Shown here piece after piece: positions 24,739 to 36,792 of a stretch of 64,000 nt of DNA. The stretch is from NCBI GenBank assembly GCA_027886175.1, contig JAJNNQ010000075.1, positions 6,675,001-6,739,000 of the forward strand, written 5' to 3'. The stretch is from Phylloscopus collybita (Eukaryota > Chordata > Aves > Passeriformes > Phylloscopidae). The notes under the pieces are model-generated. The model made no database searches. It was not told where the DNA came from and saw only the letters and a list, made by a program, of their open reading frames with translations. How positions within the stretch are numbered: position 1 is the stretch's first letter; every line of letters starts with the position of its first letter. The position numbers and the translations under genes were made by a program.

Positions 24739-25626
24739 CAAATGCTTTTACTTTCGTCTTGCATTCCGAAAAATTGCTGTTCCATTCTCTCCTTAAAAAT
24801 AGATTATTTCATCACTAGCACTTGAGAGAATGCATTTCTTCCGCATGACTTACAGTTTTCTGATTTATTTATATTTGTCTGGAATACTTTGCATAGGAAT
24901 TTTATATGGGTCTGGTAGAGGATTAAGATTTGGTTTTGCATTCTAGTATGTACTGTATTTCAGTAATTGACAGGCATCTGTATGAATTTGGAATTCCAAC
25001 ACCAAACTCTCTTGCTTTTTTAAATTTTGACAAGAAGCAAAATGTTCAGTAAAAAAATCTTTTATTTTCACTTGTTTCTGTTACTTTCCTTTCAATAATG
25101 TAAACATTGCTGCCTCACAAACAGTAGGCCTTAGGAACCTATTTCAGTGATACTTATATTTCACATTTTTCTAATACATTCCCTTAAGGTTTACAGTGAA
25201 ATTTGCACTTCTGTGAGCAGCCATTGACTAGGGAAAGAAAGGTGGGTACAGTAGATGTTTTCTCACATTGTTTTGAACGGGTTTTCAACTCAGTGCTACT
25301 AGAGGAATTGATTAAGTTCAGATTTATTTAAATAAAAGCAGTTTTGAATGAGTGACTGCTGAGAGATTAAAGCTGTCTCTAAAGACCAGTGTTCCTGAAC
25401 CTTTGCAGCTCTCTGTGCATGGAACTGAGATGCTGTGTTGGTGCTTTCAGTTTTCTGCCCAGCTACACACTCATTAATCAAAAGTGCTCGCATTTTCTGC
25501 AAAACTGACATTTTCTTTCAAAACCATGTGACTGCTAATTTGTGTGCTGTATTTCCATTAATCATCACGATGCCAGGTACTTCTTGGGAAGGTGAAATTT
25601 CTGTAAGCTCTCCAATGTCTCCTCAG

Positions 25627-25866
25627 GTGAAAGAAGAGGAGCAGTCAGCCAACCACACGCTGATGATCCAGGAGACGCTGCAGCAGGCCTCAGTGGAGCT
25701 GTCGGAGCAGCATCACCTGGTGGTGTCCTCAGACGAGGTGGAGGGCATCGAGACAGTGACTGTCTATACCCAGGGTGGGGAGGCTTCAGAGTTCATTGTT
25801 TATGTGCAGGAGGCTGTGCAGCCTGTGGAGGAGCAAACTGTGGAAGAATCAGTGCAGGAGCTCTAG
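25627..25866 (+). CDS. ZNF407: ZNF407 last exon, C-terminus and stop (sixth of six)
   Basis: The coding part is 240 bases: acceptor TGTCTCCTCAG, entry in phase 0, 79 codons (residues 202-280) and TAG at 25864-25866. The peptide starts VKEEEQSANHTLMIQETLQQ, continues through HHLVVSSDEVEGIETVTVYT and GGEASEFIVYVQEA, and ends VEESVQEL. It is strongly acidic and glutamine/valine-rich and has no zinc finger. This composition is like that of activation or cofactor-binding tails; the function is inference. The exon is more GC-rich than its flanks, and codon third positions favour G and C in its middle. An in-frame opening extends back to an ATG at 25435, but that stretch is intron upstream of the acceptor. 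Confidence 0.92.
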   Translation: MKEEEQSANHTLMIQETLQQASVELSEQHHLVVSSDEVEGIETVTVYTQGGEASEFIVYVQEAVQPVEEQTVEESVQEL

Positions 25867-26147
25867 AGAGCAATGCTCAAAGGAGATGATGTCTTGATTT
25901 GCCAAAGCCAGAGGTTTGGGGCTTTTTTTTTTTTTGTCCCAACCAAAAGCAAGCAAGCTGATGGTTGTTCAGTTGATTTGTGAAGTGATCTAACTGGTTG
26001 GATTGTATCAGTAACTTAGACATGTTACTTTTTTTTTCCCTAAAAATGTTTTTAAGGAAAAAGTATTCTTCCCCTTCTTAGAAGATCTCTCACTTGTTTC
26101 CTGTAAATTCACACAAATATTGTCCGTTCAAAACTGTGGTATGCCAT

Positions 26148-26153
26148 AATAAA
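26148..26153 (+). terminator. possible proximal poly(A) signal of ZNF407
   Basis: AATAAA lies about 280 bases after the stop codon. The downstream sequence is only weakly GT-rich, so use is uncertain. Confidence 0.35.
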
Positions 26154-26801
26154 AACCATCTATAAAGATAGCTAGGGTGTCTGGAAAAGGCCATACATCC
26201 CATTTTATACATGTTTCATATATTCTTGACTTGGCTGGAAGCAAAGTTGTTTTTCTATAATTAAAAGGGCCTCAGCTATGAGTACATGCCTAGAAAGTGT
26301 CTGCCAAGTTGTGGATCTAACCCAAACAAAGGCTTGAGATTTAATTAGAAACACACCACAGATGGACTGTATTTATACCTGTGAGATGATCCTTTGAGTT
26401 TGGGAGGTATTTAAAGCCATATGTGATAGTTCTGGGTATCAGTAGGATGGCTGTTATTTAGCTATTTGAATAATGATAATTGTTTCCATCCCTCTGAATA
26501 AATAAGTGTCTGGTATCATAAGGTGAAACCAAAACTGACAAATAAAGGAAATATTCTTTTGTTTTTAAGGAAAAAATATTCAAAAGATTTTTAAATGCTA
26601 TAATAGATATATGTTCATATGTTTTAAACAGACATGCTTGTAAATATGACTGTGTGAAAAAGTTTGTACAAAAAGCTTAAGTAAATATTGACAAGAATCA
26701 AGATATTCTTAATTATGCATGTATATAGTTCCAGATTTTTCTTCATGAATTTTGAATTGTTTCTGGTTTAATATTTTTAAATTTGAGCTATAAAAATTAT
26801 T

Positions 26802-26811
26802 AATAAATAAA
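26802..26811 (+). terminator. probable distal poly(A) signal of ZNF407
   Basis: AATAAATAAA gives two overlapping AATAAA hexamers followed by a T/GT-rich downstream element within about 30 bases. It is the last such signal before the sequence loses any link to the gene. Confidence 0.6.
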
Positions 26812-26830
26812 ATATTGTCATGTTTTCTTC

Positions 26831-29614
26831 GAATGCTTTAATTCCTTAAGTGTTGGTTTACCTTTCGTAGCTAATTAAAAGCTGCTGGTGTGCATTGACT
26901 CTGACGAGTTATTCCTCCAAGTAGTACTCTGTTATCAAGAAAGTACCACCATGAATTCAGGCAGACCTTACTTTGTGATTGAACTTACTTATGGGTGTCC
27001 TGTGTAAAAAAAGTGGAGAAAAGCTTTTGACTAAGTGGATGTAGTGTAGTGAGTTGATTGTCAGCATCTTCTGAGTCTGCTGGGTTCTCTTCATGCTGGA
27101 CAAAATCAGAGTGCAAACTGTCCTGGCAGTTTCTCCCTTAGCTGTGGCCATGGGGAGTTTAAATCCGTTAATGGAAAAGAACTGAGAATTGCTTGACTTG
27201 GGTGGCAGCATTGTTTCCACTGGTTTCATCCTGAAGCACCAGGAGCCCCAGGGATGTTAAGTTTGTAGGGTGGAGACCTTGTTGCCATTTTGTGTCACTG
27301 ACTGGGTCTGGTCACAACTGTCAGGGTTGATTCTGTGTAAGTTCAGTAAACTTGGCAAGAATGAGCCATGAAATGTTCAGCAACATTTGTAATGTGATAG
27401 AAACTGATGCATCAAATGTATCAGTATGATTAATCTGCATAAGAAATTGTGGTTTTTTAATTACTGGTTAAAAATAAGTGTTAATTTACAAGAATGCTTT
27501 CTGTTATGTAGAAGAGAAGAAAGGAGTCTCAAAAACTTATGTTTTATTGAAACAGCCCATTTGCTGTTAAAACCATTTGGAAGAACCTCATGATCTCATG
27601 TGGTAACAGTGGTGAACTTAGTGTAAAACCTCTCTGAAAACGAGACAGAAAAATATTTTTCTGTGCATTACTCAAGAATTTTGATAGTTCTGATTGTTTC
27701 AGTTAGACTGAGTAATTCTGTCTGGAAAAGGTGTGGCTGTATTTGGACAAAGAGTTCTGGGGTTTTGTTTAATTCCATTATATCACAGCCATACATACCT
27801 ATGTAATTTAAGGCTTGATATATAATTGATGAGTTACATCACATTTTCCTATACTAAATCATAAATACTTATGTGAATTTTCTGCTTAATTTTTAAATTA
27901 TTATTTTAAAAATACTTTTCAATTCAGGTCTTTTTTTTTTTTCCCAGCTCTGCCGTGACCTAAACAGCACAAATTGTTGTTGCTTTTAATGGCATGTTTT
28001 CCAACAAGATTACAGAAGTGACACTGATGCAATTCAGATTTTCAAAACATTTTAGTATTTTTAATTCTTCTAAAGTTATAAATTTCTTAGTCCACACAGC
28101 ATCTTAGCACTGCTGTATAGAATATGAACTACAACCATTCAATATTAATAAAGGAAAATTATTTCACATTCCAATAAATTTGCTCACAACATGGACATGT
28201 GCTTTAATAATTAAAAAAAAAAAAAAAACAAAAAAACAAAAAACAAGCCAAACCTAAAACACATGAGGAAACTTCGTGCATCTCAAGAATGAGCAGTCCT
28301 GTTAGCACTGTTAGTAGACAAAGAAAGAAAGTAGCAAAAATCATACTGCAAGATATTCAGTTGTTCAAATGATTTAAGATCCAAGTGGTCAGAAAATCTG
28401 GTGTGTGAGGGCATCTTCTGGAGCTGTGTTGCACTTGCATGATCAGGACCTGATTTTTGGTTTGAACTCTTCACACCTGCCTGTGGAGGAGTCTGATCAC
28501 AGAAGGTTCAGTGAAGTGTCAGTGGAAATGAAGTAAATTTTACCTTTCTGGCTCTTGTGAAAATCTAACTCTTGGGATAAAAGCATACTGAATGTTTGAG
28601 ACTGACCACTCAGGGGGAACTTCTTTCCTAAGTCTCACCTTATCTTTTATGGAGGTAGAATTATCAATCCACCTTACACCCTAAAAAACTTCAAGCCTGT
28701 CTTGTCTTGCCTACACGTAGAGTTGTATTTATGTAAGAGCAGTGAGATTCAACTGAAGACTCTGCTCCTAGTATTGAATAAAAATAAGATTCATTTTTAT
28801 TTTGTAATTCTTCTGATCTGCTAATAAGGATGACTGCTATCAGCACTCACAGAGCAGAGCTTTGTGAAACAGATGGTGTGCACAAAGGCAAAGTTTATGG
28901 ATGGCTATATTTGGGTTTGTGGCTTATGGTTGGATTTCTTTAGACCAGATTACAATTTTTGCTGTTTGTAAGTACGTTTGAGCTGTATCTGAAAGTTTGA
29001 ACGGGGAGTGACATGAGCTCATTTGCAGATGGCACCATTAACAAAAGTGTGGCTTGTTTAGGTAATGCTAATCCTGCAGTGAACTGCAGATGTTCTATTT
29101 TCTTTTGTGATACAATGACACTGAGGTACTGAGTGGTGCTGCACGTGGCTTGACAGCTTCTCAATTTGCATTTCCAGCTTTCCCATCATAGCAGATATCA
29201 TTTCCACCAATAGCAGCACTATGTTTGTCTTTTTTTTTTTTTCCTCCCTTGAAGCAAGGGCAACCTTTAATCTGGGAAGAGTTTCATCTTGCAATTAGGA
29301 CATGAATGTGCAGCATCATATCCATCCCTGCTATAATTCTACCAGGTAATTAGTTAAGGTGGTCTTTCATGTGTTCCTGTTCTCAACGTGCCTGTATTGT
29401 GCTTTAAGTGATTAAAAACAGTGGCACACATTTCAAAGGACAGCACAAATTATGGATCTCCGTTATCTGCCTAACAAAATATTCAAGTCCATTGTGTTCC
29501 CCACCCCTCAACATTCAAAATGGTTGAAGCAGAGAAAGGAAACTGGCATGTTTCTCTCTCGATAAATACTGATGGACAAAAATGCTGTGTTTGTGATTGA
29601 TACCAGGTCTGGAC
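26831..29614. other. intergenic, no gene seen
   Basis: This is AT-rich unique-looking sequence. It contains an A-rich run at 28213-28245 and T-runs at 27931-27942 and 29231-29242. Open frames (such as 26957-27229 and 28940-29294 antisense) are short and show no known motif. I recognise no transposon. Confidence 0.6.
28213..28245. repeat. A-rich low-complexity run
   Basis: There are about 16 A residues followed by AAAAAAC-type units. It could be a poly(A) tail of an old retroposed sequence, but no matching body is visible upstream. Confidence 0.7.
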
Positions 29615-29722
29615 ATGGTCTGGTTGCAATTCTGTGCTCTGGGATGGCCCTTCTGGAGCAGAGGGGTTGGACCAGGTGACCCCATGTGATCTTTTCCAAC
29701 CTGACCCATTCTGGGATTCTAT
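29615..29722 (+). mobile_element. CR1 LINE 3'-end fragment, sense
   Basis: The fragment shows CCCTTCTGGAGCAGAGGGGT, TGGACCAGGTGACCCCATGT, GATCTTTTCCAACCTGACCC and the tail CATTCTGGGATTCTATGA. This matches the CR1 3' end. The 5' border is approximate. Confidence 0.82.
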
Positions 29723-31506
29723 GAAGTGCCCGTGTGTACCCTGATCAGCAATGTTTAAGGATTTCACTGGAGGGGAAGGAGCAGAGCTCAGTGTGAAAGA
29801 GTGCCATAGAATAAAATCATCAAGGAAGAGAAATATTAGGTCAAATAACAGAAGCAGCATCTTGTTAGGAAGATCTGTTAGCTTAGAAAGTAGTACCTAA
29901 AGCTCATCTTGAGTTGCTCTGTTTTTGTACTGAGTAAAATACAGCCAGACATTAGGAATGAGCCCAGCGGGAAGAACAGGGCAGCTGACCTCAAAGGTTT
30001 CTCTGACACCTCAGATTTCTGGGCTTTTAATGACAGCAAAAGAGAACAAAGTGACAAAAGACCTTTTTTATATTCAGAACCACACCTAACAAGGATGCTT
30101 GTCACTCTGAAGGAATTGGTGGGATGGGCAATGACTGGATGTTAAATAAGAACAAAATCATCACTTATATTTCCTTATGTCACATATTCTTCATAAAAAG
30201 TTCAGTGCAAGGCTTGAAGTGAGTAGTAGCTGTCTGTAAAGTAGAAAAACAAAATAAATGTCTCTGACAATACTATAAATGACCTTTTTATTCCCTATAA
30301 AAGTATTTTTATAGGCTTGTTTGCTAAAGGGGGATAAAGAGAGAAATCATGGTCAATATGTTGCACAGAGCTCTTCCTGGTTTTTGAAATGTTGCAAATT
30401 TTCCTGAAAAGTGGAAATAACTACCAGCTCAGGTAAATTAAAAGGGATTGAAAGATCTTCACTGTCTCAGAATGAAAACAAACAATGGGAATTTATAGAG
30501 CAAGCTTTGCTATGGGTTTTTCTTCAGTTCAAGGAATGTTATCTTCTGGAAAATAAGAGATCATTTTGTGTTGTGCACCCAAATGAAACACATTGCAAGT
30601 GTGTTTTACAAGAACACATAAAGATATATGAGAATGAGACCACAGGAGCTCCACGTTGGTAATATTCTTTATGGGCAAGCAGTGAAATAAGGGGTAAAAT
30701 ATCACAGTGGATTACAGAGCCAGTCAATGTTTTTACACTTTGTTCTGGAAATGGTTCCCCTTTTTGATTAGCCTTTATAGCATTTATTTTGCTACTGCCA
30801 TTAGGAGTGAAAGCACTTGCTGGGAGCTGAATGGGCCTCGGGTATTAAAAGCAGAGTACAGGATCTTTTAGGGATGGCTAGCTTGTTCAAATATATGCTC
30901 AGATTAGTATTAGTCAAATATTCCTTTTATCTAATGGTGACTGAATGAGTGAGAGAGTTTGAGTCCAAGATATGATAAAAAAGGTCCAAATCAGAAAATC
31001 TCTATGCTTTGTGCATATCTCTTACATCTTGGTCTAAGGCCAATCAGTTTCTCCAGCAGAAACAACCACCCTTCCTTTGCCACAGAGTTTGTCTAGACAG
31101 TGACATTCTATTTAGAGTTTGGGTTTAGCTGTTCTGGTTGCATTTTCAAACCTTAAATGAATTGCACATTAAGCCTTGTCTATTTAGAGTGTAATCCTGC
31201 TCTTGCAGGGATGTTTTCCATTTCTGTTCAGGTGGTTCCCATGTGCTGGGTGTTGACTTGAACTCCTGGGTGATGCCACAGAACAAGAGCTTTTTACTCC
31301 CAGTTGTAGTACTTACAAGTTCTCATGGCATAACTGTGCTCTTTTGTGAGGTCAGAACACGTGAAGCTACAAAAATTATTTACTGAAGTGCCAGAGAGAT
31401 GATGTCTATTTCTGAACCTAGAAGTGTTCACCAGGACTGTGTGGTCCTCAGGAGCTGCTCTCTCCACTTGCCAGCATTGACTCAATAGCTTTGCCAGCAG
31501 AGTGGG
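29723..31506. other. intergenic, no gene seen
   Basis: I see unique AT-rich sequence without a recognised element. Overlapping short frames at 29878-30145 (both strands) and 30411-30727 carry no known motif. Confidence 0.55.
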
Positions 31507-32426
31507 TGTGTTGGGTTGGCTTGGCCAGGTTTTGGTAGCAAGGGGGCAACAATTTGGCTTGTGAGAAGCTGCCAGAAGCTTCTCTGTATCTGACAGAGCC
31601 AGTGCCAGCCAGCTCCAAGACAGACCCGCCACTGGCCAAGGCTGAGCCCAGCAGTGATGGTTGTAACTCCTCTGGTATAACATATTTAATAAAGGGAGAG
31701 AAAAGTTGTTGTGCAGAAGGAATTGCAGGCAGAAAGAGTGTGAATGTTTAAGGGAAACCTCTGCAGGCACCAAGGTCAGTGAAGAAGGAGGGGGAGGAGG
31801 TACTGCAGGTGCCAGAGTTGATTCCCCTGGTGCAGCCCATGGTGAGGCAGCTGTGCCTCTGCAGCCCATGGAGGAGACCCACACCAGAGCAGAGAGATGC
31901 CCAAAGGAGGCTGTGACCCCATGGGAAGCCCATGTCTAGAGGGGTCCTGGCAGGACCTGTGTCCCTGTGGAGAGAGGAGCCCAGGCTGGGGCAGTTTGTG
32001 GTGCAGAGCTGCAGCCCATGGGTGGGACTCAGGTTGTAGAAGGCCATGGAGGACTTTCCTGTGGGAGGGGCCTTGTGCTGGAGTTGAGCTGGAGAAGGAA
32101 GCAGCAGCAGAGACAAAACATCCTGTGATGAATGACCTCAGCCCCCATTCCCCATCTCCCCATTCCTCCCCCCTGAGGGGGAGGAGGTGGAGCCCAGCAA
32201 AGAGGGAGACATGAGGGCAAAGGTGTTTTGGTTTACTTCTCATTACCCTTAGTTATAAATTCAATTACTTTCCCTGAGTTTGGTCTGTTTTACCTGTCAG
32301 TAAGTGGTGAGTGATCTCTCCCTGCCTTTGTTTCAACTCATTTTCTCTCCCTTGTCCAGATAGGAGAGGAAGTGACAGAGCAGCTTTGGGGGGCACCTGG
32401 TGTCCAGCCAGGGTCAAACCAGAACA
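31507..32426 (+). mobile_element. near-complete LTR of a passerine endogenous retrovirus (probably solo)
   Basis: The element starts TGTGTTGGGTTGGCTTGGCC and ends GTCCAGCCAGGGTCAAACC then AGAACA, fitting the TG...CA ends of LTRs. Inside are a string of GC-rich direct-repeat-like units (CAGCCCATG, GGTCCTGGCAGGACCTGTG) and a late TTATAAATTCAATTACTTTC segment, followed by the 3' portion (GTGAGTGATCTCTCCCTG). I recognise this as a common songbird ERV LTR family, probably ERVL-like. No internal retroviral genes flank it, so it looks like a solo LTR. Target-site duplications are not clear (AGTGGG before, AGAGGT after, 4 of 6 matching). Open frames of 100-196 codons in this region (31294-32243, both strands) are by-products of the GC-rich LTR. 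Confidence 0.75.
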
Positions 32427-33314
32427 AGAGGTCATGTAAGAGCTTCCTAATAGACCCAAGGGAGCCAGAACATTAACTTAGGCCCTTACACTTCCCTTGA
32501 AGCACATTGGGGAGTTTCACCTGAGCCTTCTGCTCACAGAGGGCTTGGGCAAGCTCAAGGGGACAGCTGGTCATGAGCATTTTGGGGACTTCACTGATGT
32601 CAACCAATATTCATGGCTTTGGAAAAGAGCATAATGGTGACAGGATAAAACTCCTTACACTGCTATGGCTAATGCTGGGACTATCCTGATTCTGCATTTT
32701 AATTTTGTATTACTTGAATATATTTATTTAGAATAAATTCTCTTCCCACTTACCTGAGTAGATTATTTTTTTCTGGTAGAAGGTCTGCTACCATAATGCA
32801 TCTGCATTAGGAATGTGGCCCACTGTAGTTCTCTCTCTGCTTCTTAAGGTGTGTTTAAACTGAAAACAGGGACAAAGCTGTAGATGATGTATTTAGTCAC
32901 TCTCATGCTTTAATTTTCCTGGGTAAAAATGAAAAAAAAAAATCAAACCAACAAGCTGACAGAAAATTTAAATTTCTATGTAATTTAATAGAAAATAAAG
33001 GGACTGCCAAGATGATTGTGTTACATTTTTTGGGGATTAGTCTAATATTTTTGTTTTACTTCACCTGAAGCTGCACCAGAACTTCCAGGTTTTCATGTGA
33101 TGCTCTTAACTACAGAGCCTCTCCACAGCCTCGTCTGAAGTGAAGGAAACAAAGGGAGCAAGTAAACCTTAAACTTTGTGTAAAGTTGCTGTTTCTTTTG
33201 AGTGAACCTAATATTTCTTTAGTCTTACTTAAATCAGGGACTCACCATGGAATCCATTCCCATGGTATTTTATATTAAGGAGGTTGAAGGATTTACTATG
33301 AGTAGAGCTTAATA

Positions 33315-33452
33315 AGGGTTTGAGGTTTTGTGGGGTTTTTTTTCATTGGTTTGGTGCGGGTTTTTTGTTTGTTTTTTGTGTGTGTGTGTTTGTTTGTTTG
33401 GGGTTTTGGGGGGAGTGTTGTGGTTGCTTGGTTGGTTTGGTATGGTTTTTTT
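33315..33452. repeat. G/T-rich low-complexity block
   Basis: Text of the type GTTTGTTTTTTGTGTGTGTG and TTTGTTTGTTTGGGGTTTTG fills about 140 bases. The 88-codon frame across it is an artefact. Confidence 0.75.
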
Positions 33453-33800
33453 AAAAATCACCTTAAAAACTGTTACAGAAGAAAGCCAAGTGTAACAGAA
33501 AGTCTGACAATCATCTACAAAAAGCTAAATATTTCACTATGTCACTTTCTGGCCTTTTTATTTTACTATTTGTATGTAATAGATTTCAATATTTAGTCAG
33601 TGGTTGTATTAGGCGCTGTAAAATCTCAACAAAAATCCTCATCCCAAAGGTCTTAATCTCTCTCACCTCCAAGTAGGTGGGATTGATATGAGTTCTTAAA
33701 ATACAGGGTTTTTTTCATGTGTGTAAGTGGAGAATTAGAGTAGAGGGTAGCTGTAAGTCTGTGACACAGGCAAGAGAAGCTTCATGTTGTCTTTCCTCTT

Positions 33801-33857
33801 AAAAAAAAAAAGAAAAAGAAAAAAGAAAAAAAAAAAGAAAAAAAAAGAAAAAAAAAG
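33801..33857. repeat. A/G-rich low-complexity block
   Basis: Runs of A are interrupted by single G residues over 57 bases. Confidence 0.85.
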
Positions 33858-35721
33858 GAAGTTTCAGAAGTTCTAGAAACTGATATTTCCTTGGCAGATG
33901 AATAGAAGCAGAAAAAGGGAGACTCTAGCTGAGTGATGGTAGCATGATTTCAGTTATGTTTTTTCAAGCAGTTATGGTTTTGGTTGGTATTTTCAGCATA
34001 AGAATCTGCAGAGGACCAGCTTTGAACTGCAGATACACTGATTTTAGGTATCTTGTCATGTAGCTACTGTCCAGCCCTGAATGGGAGACTTTGTAGAAGC
34101 TTTAGCAGGGACCAGTGTGACACCAGGGCAAGCACAAACACAGCTTCCAAAACCAGACACCAAGGATATTCTTGAAAAGTTTGATTTGATAGTATCTGTC
34201 TTTCTTGAATTAACAATGTGTTTATCAGCAAAATCCTGTATTTATAATTTTCTGTAGGGAAGCCACTGGGACTTCTTTCCCCCTGGCCACATCTAAAGGC
34301 AGAGAAAGTGCTTTGTCTTAGGCTACAAACTGTGGTTTTGACTTTCTTCTCTTTCCACACCCTTGTTCACCAGCTGTTAGAGTCTGTACTTTATGCTTAC
34401 ATTGGTTCAAAAAGACTTGAGGGCACTGAGTACTGTGAGGCATCAATAAAGTTTCTAGGCTGGATGTCAGGTTGTCCCATGTCACAGCTCAACATGAAGC
34501 CAGATTGTCGTTTAATTGCATATTTCCCAGTGGGGCTCAGATCCATCTGAATTGGACATTTATGCTTATTCCCTTGTGCTCTATATTCAGAAGAATGCCT
34601 TGCCACTCTCACTCTGCTTTCAGATCCCTTGGTGCTCCTTTGTTATGCTGAATGCTTTGGTTGGTCCATTTTTCTACTGCTGTTCAAGGCAGTTTGCCTT
34701 ATCCCCATGGTCAGAAATATAACAGGATTCCGTGTATTGGAGGGTTTTTCTTGTTCTAGATCCTGACTATAAAACAGAAGGCACTAAGACTGGGATACTG
34801 TGTGATTTACTGCAAACCCAAACCATTTCACTGAGCCTGACACCACAAGGGTAGAGGAATTTGTGTTTAAATCACCCTCCCAGTGATTTAGAAGGGTTAG
34901 TTAAATAGCTGATTTAGAAACTAATAACTGAGCCTATGTGAGCTGGCAATTATGCATGCAGTAATTGAATGTGCTTAGGAGCATGTGTCATGGAAATGGA
35001 AGCAGTGGGATTATACCACTTCTCAGGAGGTTTTGAGATTGAGAGGAACAGCAAGTATGGTTAAAAACAAAATTAGTGGTGCATATGTAGAGATTATAAA
35101 GCATCAGCAGACAAACAACAGAACTAATTCTCCTCTGCCCATGGCTGGGAGTTCATTGCCACTAAATGAGCATCCAGCTGCACGTGGATGGAGATGGGAG
35201 CTGGGTGGGGAGCACTCCTGACACGCTGGGATGGCTGGGGAACTCTTGCAGTCTCTGGAACAGGAGACGAAGCTGCTATGAAAACAGACCCACAAGAGTT
35301 GCTCAGGACTTGCTGAAGAGCTGCACCACCAATTTCCACCATCCAAAGGTCATGTCTGATTTGCACAAACCAGAGATTGCAGCAGCTCTTCGGACAGGTA
35401 ATGGCCCACAAAGGGTCCCAGCCTGCTGCGGTGTGTCTGAGCCAAGAGCCCTTGGGGCTGCGGTGTCAAAGGCAGGAGGGTCAGTCCAGAGAAAGAGGCA
35501 CATCCAGGTGGTGTAAAACTTTTACCAGTTTAAAACTTTCCATATGTAGCTCATCCTAGCAGAAATGCACAGCTACTAATAAAGCATTCCTCCCCAGCTT
35601 CAACTCGCTCTTACATCTGGCTGCACAAAACTCGTGAGGCTGTCTATGACAAAGTTGTCTGCTGAGTGCAAATGGAGTCACAATCCTACTGAGGTATTCT
35701 TGCCATCCTTTTTCATCCATA

Positions 35722-36177
35722 GACCTGTTGGACCAAGTCCACAGAGATGATGAATGAGCTGGAGCACATTTTCCATGAAGACAGGCTCAGAGGATTGAGA
35801 TTGTTCAGCCTGGAAAAGAGAAGGCTCTGTGGAGGCCTTATAGCATGTTCAGGTTCCTAAAGGTGGTACAAGAAAGCTGGAGAGGGACTTTTTAAAAGAG
35901 CATGGGATGACAGGAGATAGGAGAATGACCTTGAGCTGAAAGGTGAAGAGTTTATATTGGATGCTAGGAAAAAAATTCTTCCCTGTGAGGGTGGTGAGGC
36001 TCTGGCTTCCCAGAGAAGCTGTGGCTGCCCCATCCCTGGATGTGTTCAAGGCCAGGCTGGATGGGGGCTCTGAGCAACCTGGGATAGTGGAAGGTGTCCC
36101 TGTCTATGACAGGAGCATTGGAACTGGATAATCTTTAAAGTCACTTCCAAACCCAAACCAATCTATGATTCTATGAA
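35722..36177 (+). mobile_element. CR1 LINE fragment, sense, about 0.45 kb
   Basis: It includes GAAGACAGGCTCAGAGGATT, TTGTTCAGCCTGGAAAAGAG, ATTGGATGCTAGGAAAAAAA, GTGGCTGCCCCATCCCTGGA, GGCCAGGCTGGATGGGGGCT, GGAAGGTGTCCCTGTC and a 3' tail of CCAATCTATGATTCTATGA. It is 5'-truncated. Confidence 0.88.
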
Positions 36178-36438
36178 CCTCATTATGTATGTTTGTAAGC
36201 AAATTGAAAATTGTTTTCCTAAATACTTCTTAAATTTGTAGTGTGAAACTAGAACTTCAGTTTATAGTCCTAAATTGTTTGGCATTAAAAAAAAGCCTGG
36301 AAAATTAATTCATCTGTACATTAATATCTTTGTGCATTGTAAGACATCTGGCCACTAGTGTGGTAAAGCCTGAGATGTCATTGAAGTTATGCAAGGAGGG
36401 TGTTGCCTTAGTGCAGAGTAAATGTCTGGGGTTTAGGC

Positions 36439-36455
36439 TTTTTTTTTTTTTTCTT

Positions 36456-36494
<39 letters not shown>

Positions 36495-36519
36495 CTTTTT
36501 TTTCTTTTTTTTCTTTTTT
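36439..36519. repeat. poly-T with scattered C
   Basis: About 80 bases are almost entirely T with isolated C residues. Read on the minus strand this is an A/G-rich run. It may be unreliable in assembly. Confidence 0.9.
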
Positions 36520-36792
36520 CTAATCTGCATATTAATTACTGTCACACAGCTAATGGAGTGGGCTGCAGCTAGATTCATCCCATTTAAATCAGTTTAATCC
36601 TTTGCAAGCTTGCAAAAGTAATTATTCTGCATTTCCATCTAACACTGTGTAATACAAACTTCAGTCTGTTCAGCTCCTGCTCCAGACCCCTGGTGACCTT
36701 TCTGCTCATACACCAGCAATACTGCAACTAATTTCTTCTCTCATTGGGAGCCTTCTTATATTGATCCACTCTTCACAAAGGATGGTAAACTG

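Larger units (their letters stand above)
14790..25626 (+). other. last ZNF407 intron (10.8 kb)
   Basis: The intron runs from GTGAGA to TGTCTCCTCAG. It contains a GT/AC-rich low-complexity stretch at 14925-15093, a GATA-containing hairpin at 21010-21034, a sense CR1 at 23410-23722, an antisense CR1 tail at 24648-24738, and several T-rich runs. A block at 22740-23080 looks like a possible conserved non-coding element. Small open frames (such as 19670-19945 and 21075-21392) show no recognisable protein features, and I see no further exon. Confidence 0.8.
25867..26830 (+). other. ZNF407 3' UTR
   Basis: The untranslated region begins right after the TAG. It is AT-rich, with T-runs at 25924-25935 and 26031-26038. 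Canonical AATAAA signals occur at 26148-26153, 26497-26502 and 26541-26546. Overlapping signals at 26802-26807 and 26806-26811 are followed by a GT/T-rich stretch (GTCATGTTTTCTTC), which suggests the main cleavage site near 26825-26840. The earlier signals could give shorter mRNAs. Confidence 0.7.
32427..35721. other. intergenic, simple repeats but no gene supported
   Basis: This stretch contains an A-rich run at 32932-32942, a G/T-rich low-complexity block at 33315-33452 and an A/G-rich block at 33801-33857. A more GC-rich part at 35100-35560 has several overlapping open frames, the longest 116 codons at 35166-35516, none with a recognised domain. Confidence 0.55.

Noticed and set aside
31294..32243. 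Antisense frames of 196, 155 and 122 codons and sense frames at 31706-32214
   Set aside because: They lie in the GC-rich LTR and translate to low-information proline/serine/leucine text; no retroviral or cellular domain.
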